In this document: in pieces, positions 1-7,517 of the stretch | Layout of the letters: every line of letters starts with the position of its first letter | Position numbering within the stretch: position 1 is the first letter of the stretch | Source: Pyxidicoccus parkwaysis | GTDB lineage: Bacteria > Myxococcota > Myxococcia > Myxococcales > Myxococcaceae | Length of the DNA stretch: 64,000 nt | Assembly: GCF_017301735.1 (NCBI RefSeq) | Contig: NZ_CP071090.1 | Span: 1,364,001 to 1,428,000 of the forward strand | Reading direction: 5' to 3' | Notes under the pieces: generated by a model | What the model was told of the DNA's origin: nothing | Databases searched by the model: none | What the model saw: only the letters and a program-made list of their open reading frames with translations | Program-made: the position numbers and the translations under genes

Positions 1-118
1 CGTAGGGACGCGCTCGGCCTTCCGCACGCAATCGACTGGAAACATTCGCGGCAGGGACGAGGCACGCTCGTTGCTCCCGCCAGGCCCGCCTCACCACACC
101 CGCAGTGGGGACCCCCTC

Positions 119-1735
119 ATGTCCGATTCCATTCTCGATGTGGCCATCATTGGCGCCGGTGTCTCCGGCGTGTACTCGGGTTGGCGCCTGCTGACTCAGG
201 GCGTCAGCCGCACCGTCACCATCTTCGAGGCGAGTGACCGCGTGGGCGGACGCCTCCTATCCGTGACGGCCCCCGGTGTGCCGGCGTGTGCCAAGGCGGA
301 GCTCGGAGGCATGCGCATCCTTCCCGCCGTGCAGCCGCGCATCAAGCAACTGCTGGAGGAGCTCAACCAAGGCGTGAGCCCGGAGCAGCGCATCGAGACG
401 TACGACTTCCCCGTCGACGACCCGGCCAACATCGCCTTCCTGCGCGGCATCCACCTGCGATTGGAGGACTTCACCTCGCGTCCGGACAGGGTGCCCTATC
501 ACCTGTCCTTCCTGGAGCACGGACAGTCGCCGGGCAACATCGTCGTCAACGCCATCGAGCAGCTCGTCCCCGGCATCACCCACACGAACCTCAATGAGTA
601 TCAGCGGCGCGAGATGGCGAGGAACGCCTCCTTCGCGGGCAAGCCGTTGTACGAGCAGGGCTTCTGGCAGGTCCTGGTGCGCGTCATCAGCGGCGAGGCG
701 TACCACCTGGCGCTGGATGCGGGCGGCTACCAGTCCACGCTCAACAACTGGAACGCGGCGGATGCCATTCCCTGGTACCTGTCCGACTTCGGCATCAACC
801 CGGACTACAAGGGCTTCAAGAAGGGCTTCCAGCAGGTGCCGCTGACGCTGGCCCAGCGCTTCCAGGAGGCCGGCGGCGAGCTGAAGCTCAACACCCACGT
901 CACCGGCTTCGAGTGGAAGGACGGTGTGGCCGAGGTGCACTTCAAGGACGCGCCCTCCGTCCGGGCTCGGACGCTGGTGCTGGCCATGCCGCGCAGGGCG
1001 CTGGACCTCATCACCGGCGGCAGCCCGATGCTCCAGGCGCCGGAGGTGAGCCAGTTGGTCCAGAGCGTCACGCCGCAGCCGCTCTTCAAGCTCTTCACCA
1101 CGTACACGGCGCCGTGGTGGCTGCCGGCGGGCGTGGAGAAGGGCCGCACGACGACGGACCTGCCGGTGCGGCAGACGTACTACTGGCCGGACAGCAGCGG
1201 TCAGCCGGTGAAGAACGGCTCGGCGATGCTGATGGCCAGCTATGACGATGGTCTGAACATCGGCTTCTGGGACAGCTTCCGTCCCAAGCGCGGCCTCGGC
1301 TGGAGGCGTGAGGCGCAAGGCATCGCGCGGCCAGAGGTGTTCAAGGGCCGGCGCGAGCGGCAGGGCCTGGCCGACGAGGTGGACCCCGAGTGGCTCAAGC
1401 ACCACGCGCCGCAGGCCATGGTGGCCGAGGTGCAACGGCAGCTCGGTGTCATCCATGGCCTGTCCTACGTGCCCGACGTGGAGGAGGCCGCCTTCATGGA
1501 CTGGGGCGATGACCCGTTCGGCGGCGGGTGGAACAGCTGGAACATCGGCGTGAAGAGCTGGGAGGTGAGCGAGCGCATCATCCAGCCCGTGGACGGCGTC
1601 TCCGTGTACATCTGCGGCGAGGCCTACTCGGACGCGCAGGGCTGGGTGGAGGGCGCGCTGCAGACGGCGGACCGCATGCTGCTCAAGCTGGGGTTGATTC
1701 CTTCGGTGAAGGAGGGGCTCAAGTCCCCGCACTGA
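119..1735 (+). CDS. FAD-dependent amine oxidase (flavin monoamine / L-amino-acid oxidase family)
   Basis: A 538-residue flavoenzyme expected to oxidise an amine or L-amino acid to the imine with FAD and O2. The N-terminus holds the Rossmann dinucleotide motif GAGVSG at residues 12-17, followed by the acidic end of strand 2 (IFEASDRVGGRL), both standard for this family. The C-terminal FAD-binding stretch (YICGEAYSDAQGWVEGAL) is also present. Length fits L-amino-acid oxidases and tryptophan monooxygenases rather than the shorter polyamine oxidases. I see no signal peptide, so it should be cytosolic. The ATG at 119 is chosen because the fold begins at once after it; an upstream TTG at 71 only adds a Pro-rich tail. 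It stands alone, followed by a kinase gene on the same strand after 160 bp. Substrate cannot be read from sequence. Confidence 0.88.
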   Translation: MSDSILDVAIIGAGVSGVYSGWRLLTQGVSRTVTIFEASDRVGGRLLSVTAPGVPACAKAELGGMRILPAVQPRIKQLLEELNQGVSPEQRIETYDFPVDDPANIAFLRGIHLRLEDFTSRPDRVPYHLSFLEHGQSPGNIVVNAIEQLVPGITHTNLNEYQRREMARNASFAGKPLYEQGFWQVLVRVISGEAYHLALDAGGYQSTLNNWNAADAIPWYLSDFGINPDYKGFKKGFQQVPLTLAQRFQEAGGELKLNTHVTGFEWKDGVAEVHFKDAPSVRARTLVLAMPRRALDLITGGSPMLQAPEVSQLVQSVTPQPLFKLFTTYTAPWWLPAGVEKGRTTTDLPVRQTYYWPDSSGQPVKNGSAMLMASYDDGLNIGFWDSFRPKRGLGWRREAQGIARPEVFKGRRERQGLADEVDPEWLKHHAPQAMVAEVQRQLGVIHGLSYVPDVEEAAFMDWGDDPFGGGWNSWNIGVKSWEVSERIIQPVDGVSVYICGEAYSDAQGWVEGALQTADRMLLKLGLIPSVKEGLKSPH

Positions 1736-1897
1736 GGTTCGTGCGCGCAGGCGCTCCCGGACGGCTGGCCGGGCCTCGTCCACCTTCCCGACGTGGGGAG
1801 GCCCGGAAGTTCCCAACCTCAGGTTGCTTCCACGGTATAACCCATGGGGTCAATCCCATCCAGGCCCTCCCGGGTGTCTGGATACGCGGACAACCCC

Positions 1898-3850
1898 ATG
1901 CATCCACGCGATAGAGCCCGGCCACCGGAGCCCGCGCCCGGCGACGACGTGGGCGGGTACATCTTGAAGTCGCTGCTCGGGCAGGGCGGCTTCGGCACGG
2001 TGTATCTCGCGGAGCGGGGCGGACAGCGCTACGCGCTGAAGCTGCTGCCGCTGGCGGGGCTGGGCAGGTGGGGCGAGCGTGAGCTGCTCATGCTCGCGCG
2101 GGTGAAGCACCCCAACGTCGTGCGCCTGCTGGGCCACTGTCACTGGCCGGACAGGGAGCCCCGCTTCCTCGTCGTCATCATGGAGTACGTGGAGGGGCGC
2201 AGGCTGGACGTCTGGGCGGAGATGGAGAATCCGTCCGCGCACGCGGTGCTGGGCCGTGTCCTGGGCGTGGCGCGAGCGCTCGAGGCCCTGCACGAGGGCA
2301 GGGCGCTCCACCGCGATGTGAAGGAGTCCAACGTCATCGTGCGCGAGGCGGATGGCGAGGCGGTGCTCGTGGACCTGGGCGTGGGCCGCCACGAGGACAT
2401 GTCTGAAGTCACGGGTGGCTCGCTGCCTCCGGGCACGCGCGCGTACTTGAGCCCGGAGGCCTGGCGCTTCCACCGGGAGGTGTCCGGCGCGCGCTACCGC
2501 TCCACGCCCGCTGACGACATCTACGCCCTGGGCGTGGTGCTGTATTGGCTGCTGACGGGCACGAAACCCTTTCACATGGTGGAGGGACATGACGGCTCGA
2601 TGGTTCGCTCCGGGCCGCTCGTGAGTGTCTGTGCTCGCAACGGCCGCGTGCCCGAGGAGCTTGGCATGCTGTGCATGCGCCTCCTGGAGGAAGACCCGGA
2701 GCGCCGGCCTGACGCGGGAGTGTTGGTGGCGAAGCTGGAGGCGTTGTTGGCGCGGGACACGCCGGACTGGCACACGCCCCTGTGTGACTTCCATGACGAG
2801 CACAACGTCACCACCCGCCCGGGTGCGGACGCGGACGAGGAGGTGGGCTGGCTCAACCAGGTTCGCGAGGACCTTCCGCCGCGAAGGGGAGGGCGCTGGC
2901 CCCGGCCCGTCACGGAGGAGCCGGAGCCCGGCACCGTGTCACCTGCTCCTGCCTTGTCTCTGCCGCCGGCTTCCGGCGTCATGGCTTCCACGTCCGTTCA
3001 GGCCGCGCAGGCGGTGGTGGAGCCGCTCCCGGCGAGCACCGTGAGCCCGGTGTCGCGCCTCCATGGTACGGGGCGTTCTCCATGGGTCATGGCCTCGCTG
3101 GGCCTGCTCGCGGTGCTGTGCGCGGCCGTGGCATCCGGCGACTTCGGCGGGCGGGGAGTGCTGTCCTTCGCCCGCGAAGAGGGCCGTCCGGTGCCGGACT
3201 GGAAAGTGGCGCAGCCGGAGTCACTGCCGGAAAGTAATGGGGCCGCAGCCCCGCCCGGAGCGGTCTCCACCCCCGCGGCCGTCGCCCTCCCGGTGATGAC
3301 TCCCAAGGAGCCGGCTTCCGTGAAGACGCAGAATCCCGCTGGAACGACCCAGCCCTCCCCGACGCCCGCAGGAGGACGGGGCCGCGCGGGCAGGGTGCTC
3401 AAGGCAGCGACGGCCGCCTGCGCGTTGCTCGGCTGCCCGGGAGCCCAGGTGCGTGAGCGGCCACCTCCCGAGCCTTGTCCTCCGGGTGCCGTCGAGACCA
3501 TGGAGCAGCTCGACATCGACGTGGGGGACTCTTTGGATTGGAGCTTTGGCGGCGGAGGGAACCGGGTCCTCACCGTGCGCGAAGGCTGGACCTCCGTCGA
3601 AATCATCGGAGCGGACTTTGGGGACATCCCGAATGGCTCCATGGCCTCCGGGCGGCTCGTCTTCGGAGACCGCGTCTACGGCAGGATGACCCAGGTGCGC
3701 TTGAGGGACACAAGCCGCACCATCCCTGTCTGCATGGAGCTGCTGGGCGCGGATGGCAAGCCGGGGCTCGAGCTCGAGCCTGGCAGTACACCGACCGCCG
3801 CCCGGGTCTTCTCCGCAGGCGGCATCCGTGCCGTGCGCCAATTCGAATAA
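1898..3850 (+). CDS. Membrane-anchored Ser/Thr protein kinase with periplasmic C-terminal domain
   Basis: A 650-residue Hanks-type kinase. Residues about 20-285 form the kinase domain: glycine loop GQGGFGTV (29-36), ATP lysine K48, catalytic HRD (138-140), and DLG instead of DFG at 159-161, with SPE replacing APE. A Pro-rich linker leads to one membrane helix near 396-414, so the kinase is cytoplasmic and about 230 residues lie outside. The outer part has a Cys-containing stretch and a beta-rich domain resembling the tail of kinases that neighbour DUF2381 genes in Myxococcus. Catalytic residues look intact, so it should be active. ATG 1898 is preferred; an ATG at 1844 would add 18 residues unlike family N-termini. 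The DUF2381 gene follows after 99 bp, and the two probably form a sensing unit (inference). Confidence 0.88.
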   Translation: MHPRDRARPPEPAPGDDVGGYILKSLLGQGGFGTVYLAERGGQRYALKLLPLAGLGRWGERELLMLARVKHPNVVRLLGHCHWPDREPRFLVVIMEYVEGRRLDVWAEMENPSAHAVLGRVLGVARALEALHEGRALHRDVKESNVIVREADGEAVLVDLGVGRHEDMSEVTGGSLPPGTRAYLSPEAWRFHREVSGARYRSTPADDIYALGVVLYWLLTGTKPFHMVEGHDGSMVRSGPLVSVCARNGRVPEELGMLCMRLLEEDPERRPDAGVLVAKLEALLARDTPDWHTPLCDFHDEHNVTTRPGADADEEVGWLNQVREDLPPRRGGRWPRPVTEEPEPGTVSPAPALSLPPASGVMASTSVQAAQAVVEPLPASTVSPVSRLHGTGRSPWVMASLGLLAVLCAAVASGDFGGRGVLSFAREEGRPVPDWKVAQPESLPESNGAAAPPGAVSTPAAVALPVMTPKEPASVKTQNPAGTTQPSPTPAGGRGRAGRVLKAATAACALLGCPGAQVRERPPPEPCPPGAVETMEQLDIDVGDSLDWSFGGGGNRVLTVREGWTSVEIIGADFGDIPNGSMASGRLVFGDRVYGRMTQVRLRDTSRTIPVCMELLGADGKPGLELEPGSTPTAARVFSAGGIRAVRQFE

Positions 3851-3949
3851 GGACTGTCCCGCCCGGACTGGATCCGGGCCCCGCGTCAGGCCTGGTAGAT
3901 GCGACGTGACAGGTGATGTCCCGCGCTCCCATCTTGGAGATTCTGCTCC

Positions 3950-4873
3950 ATGCCCGCCTCGTTCCTTGTCTTGCTGCTGCCGGTCCTGCTGAGCGGGCCC
4001 GTCTCCGCGGAGCCTGCTTTCAAGCCCTGTCAGACAGGCGTTCATCACGTGGAGCTTCCCGTGACGGTCCCAGAGGAGCCCGTCCAGGTCTGCATCAGCC
4101 CGGGCCAGACCACCATCATCAACTTCGACGGGGCGCTCGTTTCGGGCTCTCTGTCGCTCGAAGGCGCGGACCGCTTTACGCTGGCGGAGCCCGGGCTGAG
4201 CACCCTCAAGCTGGTGCCCTCCGAGAAGCTGGCGGTAGGCGAGCGGCTACGGCTGACGGTGCGCTTCCAGGACGCCGCTGCCCCGACAAGCGCGGCCCTG
4301 CTGCTGGTCGTCCACCCCGCCCAGGCCACGCCGCTGGTGGACGTGCACCGGCAGTCCCGCACCGTGGAGTCCTTCCGCCAGGAGTTGGGGGCACGCGATG
4401 CGCAGCTCCGGCAGTGCCAGGAGGAAAATACCCGGCTCCGCGCTGAGTCGACCAGCGCCCATGGGCTCGCGGGCCTTCAGGCCCTGGGCCTCCTCCGCAT
4501 TGACACTCCATTCGAGGCCAGGGACAACAGCAAGAGCGCGAAGGGTTCTCCGGCGAGCGCCCTGCTGCTGGGCGGAATCGTGCGGAGCTTTCGCGCAGCG
4601 GAGCGCGTGGCCGTGACGATGTCCTTGAGAAACCCCGAGGGCGCGGCGGCCTGGACGGCCCAGGGCGCGAAGATTGTGCTGGAGGACAAGAGGGGTGTGG
4701 AGCTGAAGGTGCTCGAAGTGTGGCCCCGGGAGCCCATCCCTCCAGGTCGCACACTCAAGCTGGTCGTGGAGGCGGAAGCCCCGGACGTGAATGCCAAGGG
4801 CCCCTTCACCCTGCGGTTGTGGGAAGCCGAGGGCGGCAGGACGGCCATCGTCCAGGGAGTGATGCTCCCGTGA
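3950..4873 (+). CDS. DUF2381 family secreted protein
   Basis: A 307-residue protein matching from memory the DUF2381 family (TIGR02268), a paralogous family expanded in Myxococcus and commonly next to Ser/Thr kinase genes. A signal peptide is visible (hydrophobic residues 4-17 ending ...PVSAEP). The N-terminal half is beta-rich; a short coiled segment around 135-165 (FRQELGARDAQLRQCQEEN) precedes the second beta-rich half. The start is supported by TTGGAGA about 9 nt before the ATG. Function is unknown; the repeated pairing suggests the secreted protein binds or presents a ligand to the outer domain of the neighbouring kinase, which is inference. It ends 18 bp from the convergent immunity gene. 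Confidence 0.85.
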   Translation: MPASFLVLLLPVLLSGPVSAEPAFKPCQTGVHHVELPVTVPEEPVQVCISPGQTTIINFDGALVSGSLSLEGADRFTLAEPGLSTLKLVPSEKLAVGERLRLTVRFQDAAAPTSAALLLVVHPAQATPLVDVHRQSRTVESFRQELGARDAQLRQCQEENTRLRAESTSAHGLAGLQALGLLRIDTPFEARDNSKSAKGSPASALLLGGIVRSFRAAERVAVTMSLRNPEGAAAWTAQGAKIVLEDKRGVELKVLEVWPREPIPPGRTLKLVVEAEAPDVNAKGPFTLRLWEAEGGRTAIVQGVMLP

Positions 4874-4891
4874 AGCGCGGAGGGCAGCGGG

Positions 4892-5473
4892 TCAGGGCTG
4901 GAAGGCGGCCGAGTCGCTCCACCTGCTCACGGGGATGAAGCGCAGGCCCTCCGGTTTCAGCGCCAGCACCTTCTCCACCATGGACTGGTGGAAGACGTGC
5001 GTAGAAAGGGATTCCCTCAGACAGAAGACGAGCCGTCGCTCCAGGGGAATCTCCGACAGCGCCTTCTCGTCCAGCACCAGCTTCTTGACGCCGAGGACGC
5101 CCCCGTCGTCAAAGAGAGACAGAATCGAGTGCCCCCGGTCCACGCAGGCAATCCAATTGTAGACGTTCAAGATCCAGTAGGGCCGTACGTCGTCAGGCTT
5201 CACCTTGACGTCCGCCAGGACGAACTGGACGCCGTGGATGTCCAGCGGCTCCAGCGCTTCCTTCACACGCGGGGAGAACACCGGCGCCGGCAGTTCGTGG
5301 AAGTCCACCATGATGGGGTTCTTCGGGATGGGCTTTCCCAGTCGTAGCTTGACGGGGCGCCCCAGGGGCTTGAACGGCCTGGAATTGCCAAAAGTCGCGA
5401 GGTACTCGTCCCACTCCAGCATGGGATAGTCATTAGAGGCGGCGGACTCCAGGACGAAGTACTCGTTTTGCAT
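4892..5473 (-). CDS. Imm11-type (DUF1629-like) immunity protein
   Basis: A 193-residue cytosolic protein of the Imm11/DUF1629-type immunity group, recognised by overall pattern: an N-terminal 'YFVLE' strand, a central PVKLRLGKPIP block, then 'YWILNVYNWIACVDR' followed by the hydrophobic VLDEKAL...RLVFCLRE segment. It should neutralise the AHH nuclease encoded immediately upstream. ATG at 5473 is only 5 nt beyond the toxin stop codon, with its Shine-Dalgarno (GGAG) inside the end of the toxin gene, so the two are co-transcribed and probably translationally coupled. An in-frame start 183 nt upstream lies wholly within the toxin gene and is rejected. A second, divergent member of the same group lies at 35788-36354. 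Confidence 0.72.
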   Translation of the reverse strand: MQNEYFVLESAASNDYPMLEWDEYLATFGNSRPFKPLGRPVKLRLGKPIPKNPIMVDFHELPAPVFSPRVKEALEPLDIHGVQFVLADVKVKPDDVRPYWILNVYNWIACVDRGHSILSLFDDGGVLGVKKLVLDEKALSEIPLERRLVFCLRESLSTHVFHQSMVEKVLALKPEGLRFIPVSRWSDSAAFQP

Positions 5474-5478
5474 GTGAC

Positions 5479-6609
5479 CTACTCTCCAACGACGAGGGTT
5501 CTCGAAGCCACCGGTTGACCCGTCACCGCGTGCGTGAGGCCATGCTGGCGTCCCTTGGGGCATGGCAGGGAGGAGGGCTTCTGGCTGATGCTGCCCAGCC
5601 CCGCGCACCCCACTCCTCCAACCTGGTAATCCAGCCCGTCCCGGGTCAGCGTCCACAGGCCCGAAGCGATGTTGGCCAGAATCTCCGCGCTCACCTTGTC
5701 CAGCCTCTCAATGAGAGCTTCTGGGTTGGAGCAGAACTCACCGTCCTTCAACATCCTCGCGATGTAGTCGAGCTGTTTCTTGACGGCCTTGGGGTACGGC
5801 AGGTGCAGGTCAAAGGCGAAGCCCTCGGCATGGTTGCCCCGGTGTGCCGCGACTCGCAACTGGCACGCCAGCGCCAGCTTCATGGGCAGGAAGACGCCAT
5901 TGAACTTGCGGTCCGGGTGGTAGCCGAGCAGAGCGCAGATCGCGGCCCACGTTGGACTGTCGAGGGCTTCCAGGCAGATGAGGTGGTGTGCGGCGAGGGA
6001 GAACGGCCCCGTGTACCACGGGTGCGCCGACAGCTCGCGCGCCCCCAGGATGTTGCGCCCCAGCACCGCGGAGCTGCCCAGGTTGCTGCCCACCCGTCCC
6101 TTCCTGTCGAAGCCGTGCTTCTTCTTCCCGCACCAGTCGCACAGCTCCTCTGGCTGCTCGACTTCCACCTCCTCCAACTGCACCGCCACGGGAGGCGTCC
6201 CCTGTGGCTGCATGATGGGAAAGGGCGCCGTGTTGTGGTCATTCAGCGTGAAGAGATCCAGGTTGCGTACCACCGGCCTGCCTTCGATTTGCACGTCGAA
6301 GGAGTAGCTCACCGGGAACGCGCGGCCACGCGTCTTGCCAGAGGTGACGCCCCCGCCCGCCGTGCCGGCCTCGTTGCCGGTGGACTTGCCGATATACGAA
6401 TCCTTCAGTGCCACGGACGCGCCGTTGATGAGCACCGTCTTCGAGCCATTCTCCAAATCCCTGCTCAATGCAATGTTGGGGAAGGGAATGGGCACGGGCC
6501 CGCTCGGGCCAGGCACTTTGCACACGTCTGGGAAGCCCACCACCTTGCCATCGCTCTCCGTGGTGACGGGCGTCAGTCCATTGACGAACACCTCGCTCTT
6601 ATCGGACAT
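5479..6609 (-). CDS. PAAR-like (DUF4150) effector with C-terminal AHH nuclease toxin domain
   Basis: A 376-residue polymorphic-toxin effector. Residues about 5-135 are a PAAR-like DUF4150 domain (VFVNGLTPV..., DVCKVPGPSGPVPIPFPNIA), the kind that caps a type VI secretion spike and carries fused toxins. A CxxC pair at 157/160 marks the linker. The C-terminus has the AHH nuclease signature: AHH at 207-209, then NGVFLPM and HRGNHAEGF near 237-264, giving the conserved Asn and second His set. The predicted activity is nucleic-acid cleavage in a recipient cell. ATG 6609 is chosen because DUF4150 starts right after it; 78 upstream in-frame residues have no domain character. No T6SS structural genes are in the window, so delivery is inferred from the domain alone. 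The partner immunity gene follows after 5 nt. Confidence 0.82.
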   Translation of the reverse strand: MSDKSEVFVNGLTPVTTESDGKVVGFPDVCKVPGPSGPVPIPFPNIALSRDLENGSKTVLINGASVALKDSYIGKSTGNEAGTAGGGVTSGKTRGRAFPVSYSFDVQIEGRPVVRNLDLFTLNDHNTAPFPIMQPQGTPPVAVQLEEVEVEQPEELCDWCGKKKHGFDRKGRVGSNLGSSAVLGRNILGARELSAHPWYTGPFSLAAHHLICLEALDSPTWAAICALLGYHPDRKFNGVFLPMKLALACQLRVAAHRGNHAEGFAFDLHLPYPKAVKKQLDYIARMLKDGEFCSNPEALIERLDKVSAEILANIASGLWTLTRDGLDYQVGGVGCAGLGSISQKPSSLPCPKGRQHGLTHAVTGQPVASRTLVVGE

Positions 6610-7006
6610 GCCTACCCCCCGGCAGGTGTCTGCGCCCCGGACTCCGGGCGGTGTCAGTCTAACGAGCGCATGCCGTGCGAGCGGGCGCGCCTGCGATGCC
6701 CAGTCCAGTGGGAGACAGCACCGGCTCTGCTCACCATGTCTGCATATGCCGGGCGGCACGCCCATCACCGCCGTGAGGCGAGCACCGCCGAGACGATGAC
6801 GGGCGTACGCATGCAGGCGTGGACCTCGCGCCATGCGTGACATGGAGGGGCTGTGCGGTGATGCCGGGGCGGCTCGGAACAGAGATCGCGCATCCTCGGC
6901 TCGTCACCCGGCAAGGGACACGATAGAGGGGCACCGTGTCCCGGCGCTTTTTCAGGTTGAGTATGGGTGCCTGCGTGGTGGAAGGCTCGCGCCTGGAGCA
7001 TTCGAA
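6610..7006. other. 397-bp intergenic region between divergent genes
   Basis: This gap separates the effector gene (minus strand) from the 63-residue gene (plus strand) and should hold both promoters. I see no protein gene in it that beats background. Its one clear structure is the stem-loop plus T-run at 6915-6952, listed separately. Confidence 0.6.
6915..6952 (+). terminator. Stem-loop followed by T5, 55 bp before the 63-residue gene
   Basis: GGGACACG (6915-6922) pairs perfectly with CGTGTCCC (6935-6942) around a 12-nt loop, and TTTTT follows at 6948-6952. That reads as an intrinsic terminator on the plus strand. No plus-strand gene lies upstream within 300 bp, so it could be an attenuator in the leader of the 63-residue gene or the end of a small RNA. 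Confidence 0.45.
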
Positions 7007-7198
7007 ATGACGACGCCACCACCCGGCCCACTGCCCTTTCCCGACAGCCTCTGTCACCGCTGCGCCGCGCCGCCGCGCTACGTCCAGTCGCGGACCAGCA
7101 CGTTCATCATGTGCCCGCTGCTGCCCCAGAAGTACCCGCCGCAGCCGGTGCGCCTCTGCGCGATGTTCCGCCCGAAGGAGCCGGCGCCTTCTCGCTAG
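7007..7198 (+). CDS. 63-residue cysteine (zinc-ribbon-like) protein
   Basis: A short protein with a CxxC at residues 16-19 (CHRC) and two further cysteines at 36 and 51, a spacing compatible with a four-Cys metal site. It is rich in Pro and basic residues. A GGAG Shine-Dalgarno lies about 9 nt before the ATG. I recall similar tiny proteins (CHRC... TSTFIMCPLLP ... KYPPQPV) in other myxobacteria but cannot name a function. There is no signal peptide or membrane segment. Upstream in-frame codons (from 6833) look non-coding, so the ATG at 7007 is taken as the start. Confidence 0.6.
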   Translation: MTTPPPGPLPFPDSLCHRCAAPPRYVQSRTSTFIMCPLLPQKYPPQPVRLCAMFRPKEPAPSR

Positions 7199-7517
7199 CG
7201 CGAGCTGTTCCGACGCGCGCCGTACCGCCACACGGGCTCAGCGCCTCATGTTGGCGCGAGCTGTTCTGCTCGAGGACCCGGCGCTCTTGCAGCAGCGCGC
7301 ACGCAGGCTCGCCACGGGAGCGGCCGGGCGTGCACAGAGTCCGCTCGGCCCGAGAATCCGGCCTCGCGGTGCCGGGCCGTCATGACACTCCGTTCGGATG
7401 CGCCGGACCCGAATTCCGGGCCTTGCAACGCTCCGCGTATAGGGACGCGCGGCTCGTGAGCGACAGCCGGGAGATTGCCGCGCGCGTTGAGGCAGGGAGG
7501 GTTACACTGCGGCCGCT
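7199..7517. other. 319-bp intergenic region
   Basis: No convincing gene is seen here. It contains a 13-bp exact direct repeat (GCGCGAGCTGTTC at 7198-7210 and 7254-7266) and should hold the promoter of the downstream kinase gene. Confidence 0.5.

Noticed and set aside
257-1816. 519-codon minus-strand frame opposite the amine oxidase
   Set aside because: Antisense of a gene with a clear FAD motif; no features of its own.
7198-7266. 13-bp direct repeat as a regulatory pair
   Set aside because: It is short, GC-rich and overlaps the end of the small gene; chance is likely without conservation data.
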